Assembly (NCBI GenBank): GCA_022813625.1
Contig: JAKLMB010000047.1
Coordinates: forward strand, 174,174-238,173
Reading direction: 5' to 3'
DNA: 64,000 nt
From: Aaosphaeria pasadenensis
Taxonomy: Eukaryota > Ascomycota > Dothideomycetes > Pleosporales
Of this stretch, positions 13,585 to 25,014 are shown in pieces. The translations under genes were made by a program, and so were the position numbers. Below the pieces are notes generated by a model. The model did no database searches. It was not told where the DNA came from and worked only from the letters and a program-made list of their open reading frames with translations. Positions within the stretch are counted from its first letter, which is position 1. Every line of letters starts with the position of its first letter.

Positions 13585-15122
13585 ATGGCTGTGGGATTGG
13601 AGTACCGCACCAACAAATCTGCCTCTAGCTTGGACCAAGCGTTGCTTTTGCAGCCCGCCAGGAACGCAATGTCCTTTAACTCTTCACTGGCCAATGCATC
13701 TGGACTCGCATTGTCTACGGAGACCGCCTCCGTTCCAAGCTCTGAGCATCTCCCCACCTTCGATCCTACCATTGCGGCCCAAACCGTAGATCAATCGCCT
13801 CTCCAGCAGGCGAACAAAAAGAGACGACCCTCCAAGGGCAAAGTCCAAACCGATCTTCGACGGGTGTCTTCAACGCCACACATGCGCAATCTTGCCCTCC
13901 AGACCACCGCTGGCGACCTCTCGCCCACTGCCGACAAGCGGCGGAACAAGCTGGGCTACCATCGCACCTCAGTTGCTTGCGGTAAGCTAGCTGTTACATC
14001 AGTATTTCGTGTCTGCTGGCAGGTCACTGACCTTCTAATGTGTAGGACATTGTCGACGTAGGAAGATCCGGTGCCTAGTAGCGCAGGATGACCCCCAAGG
14101 TCGTTGCGCCAACTGCATTCGACTGAAGAAGGAATGTAACTTCTACCCAGTGGAACAGAATCCGGAGAACCAACCACGCGCTCCGACTACCGCGTCGACG
14201 GAGACAGGAAGTGGTGCGCCAGTGTCGTCTACTACATCCTCACCTCACCATCCCTCAGCTGCAGGAGAGAAAGTAGACGAGTTCCGACCACCTTTTCCAG
14301 GGCCACCTCTTCAAACCTCCAAGTTTGCAGCGCAACCAGATGTTGAGATAGACCCCAATCTATCTGGTCCACCCAGCGCGAGTGAGTATAAACCGCAAGA
14401 GTGAGAAGGTGCTATCTCCGAAGCTAATAGTCGTAGTGCAATTACAACACCCACCTTACACTTACCCGCCGGCGATAGAGACGCAGTGGAACACGCCTGC
14501 ATACCTACCATCTTCTTCTGTGGCGGAATCCTCCCCTTCTTCGTCTGGATTTTGGCAGCCCTCGCCATCGACCGCAAACTCGGCTTACGGTAGCGATTCT
14601 AATGTTTCTGGAGGGCGCACTCCAGCAACCATGAGCACTGCATCTACCATGTCCTATGCAGGTCACCAAGATCCCCATGGTTGGAATCAGCCGAGCATGC
14701 AGCCCCCCGGCAGGTCCATGTCCTTCCCAAATATCGAAGGGGTCGGCCCCTCGCAATACGCAAACCCAGGGCTTGGTATCCAACACGACTATTCTCGCCG
14801 AACATCGCCATACCCGTACCCCACGACGATCGACACGAACCCAGCGACATTGCACAGCACGACTACCCTCGGGAGCAATGGCTCAGCTCCCCTGTCTGCG
14901 CCCATACTTCCCAATCAACACCAACAGTTCAACTACCCCGCACCTTGGAATCCTTTTGGGGGGATGCCGCAAAGCGCAGGCCATGAAATGCCTGCTCAGC
15001 CTCGATCTATGAGCGTACAATGGTATCATGAATCAGGGCAACTTGGCCAGGTTCAGGAGGAAAGCGGACAACCTGTTGGTTACCCAAATGGAATGCCTCA
15101 TCAGTTTTATACCGGATCTTGA
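13585..15122 (+). CDS. Zn2Cys6 (fungal binuclear cluster) transcription factor
   Basis: Predicted nuclear DNA-binding regulator of 472 residues from three exons: 13585-13981, 14046-14381 and 14437-15122. Introns are 64 and 55 nt, with GTAAGC and GTGAGT donors and TAG acceptors. Intron 1 splits the zinc cluster, and splicing restores C-x2-C-x6-C-x10-C-x2-C-x6-C (Cys132, 135, 142, 153, 156, 163) with the basic run RRRKIR between. The rest is low complexity: Ser/Thr/Pro-rich before the cluster and Pro/Ser/Gln/Tyr-rich after it. No fungal middle-homology domain is visible, and the protein is shorter than many family members. The start is the first in-frame ATG; another lies at 13669. No target genes can be inferred. 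It sits alone between large gene-free stretches. The family call is firm, the specific function unknown. Confidence 0.88.
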
Positions 15123-16467
15123 TTCAAAGCCTTATTTATATTTCACCTATTGCCCATCGCATTTTCGATTTCTGGGCTCGATCACCCTGGCTTATTTTCG
15201 ATTCTTTCTTTTCTATCTATCATAGACCGCTTTGGCGACCTTACTACTGCGGTATTTTATTTTGGTTATTCTTGGGTTAGGGTTGGAACACATGGCGTTA
15301 TACATGCTTTCGGATGTATTGATCTGGTTGGAAACAGGATGATGGAACAACGGGAGACATAAAAGCACTTACGCCGCTCAGCCAGAGGCATATTTTCACC
15401 TCCTTCACGGCCGCAGTAAAGCCCGTATAGCGGTTCGGACTCGTTCCACTACTGGGAATTGTAGTTTTCGGAACCTCCTTTTCCGGGGTACGACTGTCGG
15501 ACTTTTCGGTTCCATCACATTTTGAGACTCGATTCATATTTTCTTTCTATCCTCAGTTTCCGAGCATTTCTCGAATTTCAGGGATTGCTTATGTATGACT
15601 AGAAGAAGGCTTTGCATCGTGTGCAGTCTGATAGCTGCCACCGACCGCATCCGCACTTGTAAGAGTAACTCGCGAAGCTATCCGCGGGACGTCGCCGAAT
15701 TCAGCATTCAGGAAGTTCATCAGACAGCTTGTCGCCTCTTTTCGCAGCATTTCATCTCATTTAGCGGGGGTTGGGGGTTTTCCCATCTCCACAAGTTGTT
15801 AACTTGGACAGCTCCGATACCCGCGCTGTTTCATTGTGGAATTGATATCAATGCCTCATTCCGTTCGCAACAGCATCTTCTCTTCATGATTTAGGTTCAT
15901 TTCACGAGGCAACCCTATTCTCATGCACCGGAAACAATTGCTTCTCGGCAGCGATTCGTCCTCGTCCACGGCAGTCTGTAGATAGGGAGGGTGCACGCAT
16001 GACGACGGGCGCTTCCAGCACGTACCAGAGTCTTTCCATGACAATTTTTGCATTACCGAAATCTCCCACCCCGCACTCTTGAGGACGTTGCATCCTCGTT
16101 GTCTTAGGTCCACTGTCATCTGGGGTTGTTCAATAAGGTCGCTTAGTAGGACGGAGATATGTCCATTTCCTCCCTAGCATCGTTAATAGTCCACCCAGCA
16201 ATGCGAACGGCCACCAATTTCGGCCAGACGCAGCATTAGAAAGAACACATGCATTCGTGCGCATGCGCAAAGGTGCAGTGCAGCAAACACATGCAGGAGA
16301 AAAACGTACCGAAACCTTAGAAACAGCGCTTCCACACGAGACGATTTCCCAGGGGGAAATGCTGAATGCTGATTGCGCGCTATGGATTTGTCTACTCCGG
16401 ATTCCACCGTTCCCAGTACCCAAGACCCCAGCCATCCCCATCATCGATCGAAAAGCCACCGTCTAGC

Positions 16468-16495
16468 CATCCATCCATCCATCCGTCCATCCATC
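16468..16495. repeat. ATCC tetranucleotide microsatellite
   Basis: About seven ATCC/CCAT units with one ATCCGTCC interruption, in non-coding DNA. Confidence 0.85.
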
Positions 16496-17164
16496 ATAAC
16501 ATCTCTCAACTGAAAAAGGACTCAAGGACTAAGCTCGCTCGCTACTTGCGCAACTGCGACCTGCCAGAGACAAAAAGGACAGGGCAGAGACCCCGCAAAT
16601 ACCCTTTGACCTACAGGGGCCCTGGACATTGAGTGAGCTACTTCTACTGTACTCCGTACATGCTCGTACTGTCTACCTATGCAAGTTGAGCTCCGGTCTT
16701 CGGACACTTTGGCTTACTTACCTACTGCATTGCACTCCCGATATAGCCCCTTCATCTACTCCGTATCACTGTTATATTTCTCCCCTGCACACATACACAG
16801 TAATACTGAATACCTTTCTACTATCCATCCATAGTATTTACTGTTCATGACCACATCCTCCAGCTGACGCCAATCAACCCGTAACACATTGCAGGAAACC
16901 TTATTTCCCAGCATCTTGCCCGGGTTTCCTGGTCCTTGCATACGTATATGCGCCGCTTAAACGTTAGACGCCCGGGACGCGGCTCCGGAGCGCAGCGTAC
17001 TGTGCGCAATGTAGTGCTTGCATGTCCCGCATGCTTTTGTCGGAAACCTAAATCCCAAACACGAAGGGGACAATGGGAAGGGAATCGCTGCGCTGCGCTG
17101 CACTGCACTGCACAGGCTGCACAGCGCGAACAAGCAGCTAACTAACCCTCGGGTCCAAATACCA

Positions 17165-17182
17165 GTACTCCATACGGAGTAC
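17165..17182. repeat. Perfect short inverted repeat built from the recurrent word
   Basis: GTACTCC and GGAGTAC face each other with 4 nt between, so the recurrent word and its complement are placed head to head. It could form a small hairpin or be a two-fold symmetric protein site. No coding sequence is nearby. Confidence 0.65.
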
Positions 17183-20100
17183 CAATTACCAAAAGCCTGG
17201 CCTAACATACCTAGCCATTGCTGCTCGCTCGTATCTCGTGCGTGCAATTATCTCCTAGGGTCCAGGGAGTTGTACACCACCCATCCCTACCGGTCCAGTT
17301 CCCATTGACTAGGTAGAAGGGCAGTGTTGCGTTCGGGCTATCCTTGCACATTTAGAGCCATTTTTTCGACAGGATTACGACTTGACTGGGTTCGGATGAA
17401 GATTCAACGCGTGGTCGTCGTAGTCTTCGCCTCGGTAGTCTGTATGCGTGAGGGGTCGGGATAGCCGTTCACACCCAGCGTTCCCTAATTAGCTGTGTCT
17501 GCTTGCTCGATCCATTCCCCAAATACGAAAAAGGTTTGATTACATGGGGTTTCAGACGAACACCTCTACCAAAAGTGACTAGCTAGCACTACTTGTTACT
17601 CTTCTACGACGGGAATCTCTAACGATGAATTATTAGAATAGGATTCGTTGACCTAATCATTCATTTGGGCCACGTAATAACTCTGGAGGGACTGGGAGCC
17701 CATCCATCATTTGCAGTACTCAGCATAATCACATCTGTTGCGATTTGCCCTTCGCTTTGCGTGCTTCGTTTCTTTTGCTCCGAGCACTCTAGCCTCAGGC
17801 ACATTCTACAAGTACAAAGCGATTACGGAGTAGTATTCATTTACTTAGGCAAGCCGTGTCATCTCTCTTTCTCTTCCTTGGTCCTTGCAAGTTGGCCCTC
17901 TTTGTGCACACCAAAGGGGTCAACAAATGGTAAATGGGCACCGCGCATTGGGATTATGGTTGAAAACTTGCATGTCATCAACATGGACAGTATGCAAGGT
18001 TAGAGGGGTCCACATGAGCAAACCTGCCGGGTAGATAGGGAACGAGGTTGTAGACATCCGATCCAACAACATGAAGCCTAGGCTCTTACAATATCCACAT
18101 GCATCCAAGAAAGAGAAAAAAGCCCGTTGATCTAACACAATAAGGATCTCAATCCTTTACTTTTTTTTTCCCATTCGCACGCACTTTTCTTACTTGTGCA
18201 TTATCGCCAAGAGAGATGAAATCTCCCGATCGTTAAATGTAGTGAACTGTCAGAAGATAGTGTCGATTGGGCGGAGAAACCCAATAAGTTACACGCCTGA
18301 CTCGAGACAGCAAAATGTCCAGTTCCTTTTTTTTTCCGAGGCTCGCTCGTGTCATGTTATGTTATGTTGTTATGGCACCCTCTCCTCCCGTTCCTGATAT
18401 TTCCGACTACACAATCCCAGCGGCCTGGATCAGTCTAGTGCGACTCGAGGAACATCCGAGAAAGTCTACTGCGTAATGATGAAGGAAAGATAGGTACGTT
18501 GGATGGGAAACACATGGGTGTGTGAGGTGGGCTGGTGGAGGACTAGTTGTCCATGAGGAAGGTAGTCAGAATCGTAAGACAACACACCACTTCCCTGATA
18601 CGCGCATGTGTGTCCCGTGCAATGGTAATATTATTGCCTCGATCAGATGTTCTACTTAGCATGATTCCTGGAGTTTCTTCATCTGTTCTGGAGAGATAAT
18701 TTTCCGCTATCGCTGCTGTTGGTGCCCAAAGCTCGGCTTCCAAGTCGTTCTCCGCTGCGAAGGATCCACAAGAGACTATGGCCGGCCATGGTATGAACAT
18801 GTAGGGAAGCATGTGCCAGGGAAGTGTCTGTGTGATACGTCTAGACATTTCTGAAGAAGAGCGTCAGTTATGTTGCCTACTTTGGCCGCTTGTAACTTGA
18901 GGATATCGTTTTTACCATTCCTCATCGGTGAGGATGATAATGTTCATAGCGGATACTCTACTTCTTTTGTGGCGCAATGCCGACTATCTTGGAATTTTTG
19001 TTGTTGACACCGAAGCTTATCTGGACAGTCATTTTCAATCTACTTTTGTATACTATTCGCACTTTCCTGTGCTGCCTTGCCATTGCTAAATGGTCACCAT
19101 TGCTCGCGCACGGCCAACAGTCCCATTCGATAAATTTTCGTATCTCGAATGTTATTGTTGTCTGTTGACCTACGCGATTCATGAATCACGATGCGAGTTG
19201 CAGAGAAATCATCCGCGTCAGCCGAGTTCCTCATTTACCGTTGGCACCGGCTAACAATCGAATTTCTGGAGACTTTTATAGTCTCGTACTGAGTCGTACA
19301 AAGTTATACGAGACACATGCCCCATTTAATGTACCGACGGAGCGGTCCGGACTCGAGTGCGAGTGCGATATGGGATCCCAAGCGCATGATCCAATGTAAG
19401 CACTCGTACCTGATTTACAGCGCTATTCCATAATGTTCATATCCGCGAAGACCAGGCACCTATTCGGGAGAGTAGAGCTCGTAACTGCGAGTGAGGCAAT
19501 CCGACTAATGTTTCAGGTTGATGTTGTTTATCATCCTAGCCGTTAATATTTTTGTCCTATAGCTCTAACCGGTACCAAAGCCGTTTTGATAATGGACTAA
19601 CCTCCTTGTAACCTGATAGGCAAATCCAATTGCTCTAGAAAGTCCCGTTTCAGGTGCTCTAGCACAGTTCGAGAAGTCTGTAGGAATCTCCCCATGTACC
19701 TTGCACGGTCCGAAGCAAAACTTTATTCTAACCTTTCTCGTCCACCATTTTGACGAGTGCAAGCACACAACTCGCATCTAACAACACATTACAACCGACT
19801 CATACCCAATACACGTGCCCCCGTGTTTCTTCTTCTCTTTCCATTCATATACATGAGCAAAAAAGAAAAACATACAACAGCCGGGATTCGCCACTGGTCA
19901 CCCACGTGGCTACTGGCCGGCCGGTCATGAGCTTAGATAAAGAAGATCAGACGGGTTTCCTCGCTTTCTCAGGCCTTTGGTCGTATGTGCTCGGTTCCAT
20001 GGATAGAACGGGTCAAATTGGTGCAGGTAGTGTACACATCTCGGCGGTATAGCCATGGCTCGGTTGGTTGCCAGTGTTATGGTACAACATGAAATCATTC

Positions 20101-20666
20101 TCGAAGTGCGATGCAGTTAACGATCGATTAAACCAGTATTTTCTGAATCGTTAGAGACTCAGCGTAAGTATACATATAGTGCCTTCATGTCTTTGTTTTC
20201 AATCCTTGGCGAGGGCGACAGTATATACCGTATAGAAGTATTCGTTCAGTACGTTATGTGTAGTCGTGCATTTTCTACCCCGTGGTAATAAGCGGAATCT
20301 GGAATACCGTGCAACATTCCACTGTACTAAATGGTCGCCTTACTATTGTAGGTATCATGTCAGTATTGTCGAGAAGGCTGGCTATTGCATGTCACCATCG
20401 GGTTGGCGCCATGATCTTGTCCTTGATGGGAATGAATGTACGGTACAATAAAATAAAGAGAGTATAGAATACTCTACACTCTCAGTGTTCACCTTGCTAG
20501 AATTTCCGGTCGGCTCGTGGGTTTGACAACTAGTCAGACTTTCATATTCATTGGTTCTAGCAAAACGCATATAGTTCATGTCGTTGTGCAAGCGTTCACA
20601 TTACATGCTCTATCATTCAAACAACCTCTGCAATAGTATAGACTCCCAATCGGTAGATCCAGCCAA

Positions 20667-21402
20667 CTAGAGTCCATCACTCATGCAGGCTTCCAATTCT
20701 TCGTCATCTGAAGTATGTGACGAGGTCTCCGACTCTTCAACCGCGGCTCTAATCGCCTCTTTCCATTGCAATACAGCGTCGAAATCCGTATAAGACTTTG
20801 ATACGATTGCGCTCGCAGCAGTCTGCTATAACTTTCTTCTGCGGATCTTACAGCACTGTATTTAAAACTTTCATCTAGCGTACGTCCGCCACTAGAAAAC
20901 AATAATCGTCGTTCTTTCAAGAATGAGTCGTCGTCGAGAGTCTTAGAGGACGCGGACCTGGGCATTTAGAATCAGTCTTCCTTTCAATCGGCCCATCACG
21001 CTTCCCCAATAAGTCGACAGCATCATTGTCAAGCCTCTTTAGAGCACACATCCGCCTGTCCACAACACGCATTGGTGACGGCGGTCCCGGAATTCCCATC
21101 CTGTCCCTCCAAACTCTGTCGTACATCCACCTCGCGTCCCTATCTGCCAGTACATCAAACGCCGCCTGCAATGCGCGATACTTCGCGGCGTCGGTACGGA
21201 AATAGAGACTGCGCAGTTTGCGGTACGCGGCCTTGATCTCCTCGGGCGTGGCCCGATTGTCCAGTTGCAGAATAGCGTAGTGGTCTTGGAAGGCAGGGAG
21301 GTTGGACGTGTATGGGGTTGTGGATGGGGTTATCAAAGGCAGTGTGTGAAGTTGTGAGGGGATGATGTTGAGAGACGCGGGACTGAGGTAGACGCCCGAC
21401 AT
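20667..21402 (-). CDS. J-like-domain protein lacking the HPD motif
   Basis: Predicted DnaJ-like protein of 195 residues in the best model: exons 21050-21402, 20852-20957 and 20667-20795 (introns 92 and 56 nt). Residues about 40-97 resemble a J domain: start HYAILQL, helix EEIKAAYRKLR, then LQAAFDVLAD and RWMYDRVW. The HPD tripeptide that stimulates Hsp70 ATPase is absent; the loop reads YFRTD instead. An Hsp70 co-chaperone role is therefore doubtful, and it may be a structural J-like protein. The first intron has a weak GTGTGC donor and a CAG acceptor; the second has GTAAGA and an unusual AAG acceptor. This splicing gives an acidic Ser/Glu-rich tail, which reads more like protein than the unspliced frame (ending at 20917). 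Domain call good, 3' model tentative. Confidence 0.65.
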
Positions 21403-21880
21403 ACAACCTTAGTCCTCTGGTGGAATTGAGGGTGGAACTGGAAGTTGAAGGTGTTTTCGGCAGGTTCGATGCAAGATGTGAAGGCGGGCGTGGGAAGATA
21501 ACTGTGAATGCCAGAAAGGGGACGTCATCTGGTCCAGAAACACTATGAGGAAAAGCAAGCCAAGCCAATCCCTCTTGAACGGGGAGAGTTCGAGGGGGGT
21601 AGCTTTATGTATGAGACAAGGAGTTTGCATTGTGAAGCGTGCATCTGTGGTGATGTCTTAACAATGCAGGCATGCGGGCATGTTTTACAATAGAGTTGTG
21701 CAGACACCATAGACAAGCAACGGAAAAGGGAGGCAATCAAGACTGGACATTTGACTTCAGCAATGAAAGGGCTCCAAAAAGAAAACTATCATTTGTCATT
21801 CGATGCAATAATCGCTAAATAGAATGTGGGAATCTTGTCAAATACTACACTCTTGATGCTTCTAGATTGGTAGAGTTCAT
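21403..21880. other. Intergenic region between two - strand genes
   Basis: About 480 bases with no supported gene. It should hold the 3' end of the CRY-DASH transcript and the promoter of the J-like gene, both read from the - strand. I see no distinctive motif. Confidence 0.5.
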
Positions 21881-23960
21881 TTACATTTGGTCACCGTGAC
21901 CAGACTTGCCCAATTTCTCTTCGTTTCCCAGCCTTCGATTCCCTTTCCCTTTCCCTCGTCCTCCTCTCCAACTTCCTCTGTCTTTCCCTCTGCCATCGTT
22001 GCCCTGGCCCCTTCTCCTGTTGACCGAGAACTGAATCCGAACGAGTGGATGCTCCACCCATTCTAGCCCTTGCAGACCTAATTGAGCCTTCTCGGAGCCT
22101 TCAAGTCTCCACGCCTGGAAGAGACCCATGAGACGCTGCTGATCCACCTCCTCTTTATTTGGGCCGATGCCCTTTGTTATTTGAAGTTTGCGGAGTTCAG
22201 GCACCCAAGCAGTGATATATTCGCCTTTTGGGTCGTAGTCAAGGGCTTGTTTGATGGGATTGAAGACTCTGCCCTGCCGGGGATCGTTGCCTACGCCAGC
22301 CACGTACTGCCAATTGCCCCAGTTGCTGCCCATATCGTAATCGACAAGAAGAAATTCGTACCACTCTGCGCCGATCCTCCAGTCAATACCGAGGTGAGAG
22401 GCAAGGAAAGATGCCACGTTCTGTCGAGCACGATTCGAGGTATAGCCGGTAAGGAATAGTTCGCGGTTCGAAGCGTCGATTAACCCGATGCCGGTGAGTC
22501 CTGACCGAAAGCGATCGAATACTTCTGCCGTCTTTGCTGGATCGTCACCAGCTTTGCCATCCTTATGTATGTATCTCCATCGTTTCGCGGATGATTGGTC
22601 TTGGTCACTGTTGTAAGAGTCTTGGCCTTCTCTACGCTTCGATGATGTGGTATCCCTGATTCCGTCGACGTGGAACATCCGTGATCCAAACTTACGTGCG
22701 CACAGTCTCATGTAGTCTCGCCAGAGTAGCTCAAAGCGTACCGCAGCTGTTCCTTCGTTTTCCCCTTTGCCATAGCCTTGAACCCCCCTACCCTCGCCGT
22801 TGCCTCCCTCGAAGTCTGCCATCGCCCAATGGACTTGACGTGCTGTTAGATGGCCCTGTGCAAGATATGCGGACAGCTTTGTACTGAAATCCAGACCCAG
22901 CATGCCGTTCCTAGTAGCTTTATAAGAGGACATTGCACCACTGACGATGAGATGCGATAGTCGTTCTTGTGCTGCAGACTCTCCTCCCATGAAGGGATGC
23001 GCAGATTCCACGTTTCCAGGCCATTGCGGAGCCGACGAAAGACCAAATGATGGGTCTTCATTAAGTGGCGCAAGCAGGCGCTCTATCAATGCTTGCAAGC
23101 TGTTTGGAATCTCGAAAGGTCCCATTTGAGGAGGTGAATGTGGCGGAAGAGGTGGAAGTTTGGTAGGGGCTGGTAAGATCTGGCGAGGGCATTCACGAAG
23201 CGGTTCAAGGGATTTTCGAAATGTTGTGTAGACATTAGGAAGGTCGGACATACTTCGCATGTCGAGTGGAAGATCTCGACTATCGACAGTCAGCAGTGTA
23301 GAGCAAACATCAATCAGACCGAAAAGGTCCAAGGGAAACATACTCATCCACGAAGTATTTCTCGTCTTCCCAAACACGCACATTGACCCCGTAGTGTGCA
23401 GCGATTCCTTTCACATCCCGCTCGTCTGCTCGTTCCTCGGTTCCATCATCTGCAGTCATCCAAATGGCCGAGACTTCCGCTGTGTTACCATCGTCATCCT
23501 TCTCTTTTGCGTACCATTGTAACATATTTTCAACCACATCCCCGATCATACCCACTCTTAGCTCTAGGCCAGATCCACATTCCAAACCTTCTAATCGCTC
23601 CTTCAAATTCCATGCCCCCTCTGCCATGAACTTGGCGCGATGTGGCCCAGTCCTCCATACGCCAGCGATTTGACTTCGAGCCTCAGGATAGGGCGAACGT
23701 TTCGAGTCCGACGCTAGAAAGCCAGACACTTCTACCTGATTCGCAGGGAAGATGTAGATGGGAAGAAGATGGGTGAAATCTGGAACTTCTGTGTCCGAGA
23801 TCATTGAATCTTCTCTACTGTTCGTATCTGGTGTTTCTGGGTGACTGTCGTAGTCGATAAACGCTTGCGATGCATGATGGAATATAGGGTTGTCAGACAA
23901 TCGTACATCGCGGCGAAGGATGCATATGAGGATGCGAGGTTTTGTGACCCGTCGGGCCAT
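21881..23960 (-). CDS. Cryptochrome DASH / photolyase-family flavoprotein
   Basis: A 671-residue member of the cryptochrome/photolyase family, DASH subgroup, which binds FAD (usually with an MTHF antenna) and acts in blue-light sensing or repair of pyrimidine dimers, mainly in single-stranded DNA. Two exons, 23344-23960 and 21881-23279, are joined over a 64-nt intron (GTATGT...TAG) that restores EKYFVDDRDLP followed by YTTFRKSLEPLR. The N-terminal alpha/beta domain starts PRILICILRRDVRLSDNP. The FAD domain shows LTGIGLIDASNRELFLTGY, SNRARQNVASFL, WRIGAEWYE and DYDMGSNWGNWQYVAGVG, typical of DASH proteins. The tail after about residue 625 is rich in Arg, Gly and Lys (RGGRGKGKGNRR), as in several DASH proteins, and may bind nucleic acid. 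The start is ATG 23960, just before the conserved domain. Confidence 0.93.
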
Positions 23961-25014
23961 CGCGTGATAATTATCTTCTGAAGAGCTGAGTTCGTGGGAG
24001 AGACAAGTGTGACATGAAGGAGAGTGGAATAGTGGCCAGGAATTTCGACGGATCATTGAAGACAAGTACCTCATTAAGAGTTAAACACGAGGGCCATGCC
24101 TGACAATTGCACGAAAGATGTAGAAGGAGAGAGGTGGCGAGCTTCAGGGGACGTCATGATATGGAGGAGAATTGAAGTAACCAGACTGTCTCACCACCGA
24201 AGATTCTGCCTGCTGGAATGGCAGTATCGTGCACTAGAGGAGAACAGAACTCGCCATTCGACTAAGTGTTATGGCTGCAGCATTGCAGGTACGGGTAACA
24301 GGTGACCGGCGTCAAAGGCATGGGCATGGGCTTTCCCTGATCGTCCAAGGGTGGGCAGGGAGCCCATAGACAGGCATGACGTTGACCATGGCTTGGGTAG
24401 CAACATCATTGGCTGTAAGGGAGCTCGGGGGATATCAGAAGGAGAGCAAAACGGTGTATTTTGCAGACCAATTCGGGTGATGTGTATGGTGACGATGGTG
24501 GTGTTGTCATAGAAGTTCTTTGGATCGCGACGCTTATTGATGGTTTAGTCCATTTGGGGACTAGCTCAGATCTGATCTCATCCGCAAATCTGGAAAACCA
24601 GGGGAGCCAAGATGGAGACATGTTGCAACACAAGGTGCGCTTATCGAGATATTTGCGGGAGCATGCAAGTATTCGATACATTGATAGGACATGGGGATCG
24701 GTGGAACGAAGTTTCATTCAGGTACGAGGCACACACACTGCATAATGCATACTGCATACAACAACTACAGCTACAGCTACAGGTACCCCGTACAGCTATT
24801 GAAAACGCCTGCACCTTGCATTCAGTTACTCCTGTTACCTGTGCAGATAGTTACTGGTAGTAGATGCTGCTATTACCGAGCAGGTACCCAGGACCCAGAT
24901 AAGGACTCGTGGTACGAAAAACGAGATAGGCTCGATCGATCAATGTCATGCAGACCACTTTTTCTACTCCATTTATTTAAAACCCCATAGTCGCCTCCCT
25001 CCATCATCCTACAT
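23961..25014. other. Intergenic region
   Basis: About 1 kb between the start of the CRY-DASH gene and the 3' end of the glutamate decarboxylase gene, both on the - strand. It should contain the CRY-DASH promoter. A CAGCTA-type simple repeat lies near 24770-24785. No gene is supported. Confidence 0.5.

Larger units (their letters stand above)
15123..20666. other. Gene-poor region downstream of the regulator
   Basis: About 5.5 kb with no supported gene. Open frames are short and overlap on both strands. It contains an ATCC microsatellite (16468-16495), four TACGGAGTA/TACTCCGTA words, and T/A homopolymers near 18162 and 18326. One ATG-initiated 101-codon frame on the - strand (18543-18848) has a mildly hydrophobic N-terminus but no recognisable domain, and I do not call it. 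Confidence 0.55.

Noticed and set aside
15595..15894. ATG frame with an apparent Cys pair resembling a second zinc-cluster start
   Set aside because: Only CIVC and a later single Cys are present and the basic and Cys spacing of a Zn2Cys6 domain is missing.
18543..18848. ATG frame of 101 codons on the - strand, possible small secreted protein
   Set aside because: The N-terminus is only mildly hydrophobic, the cleavage site is unclear and no relatives are recognised. The region is otherwise gene-free.
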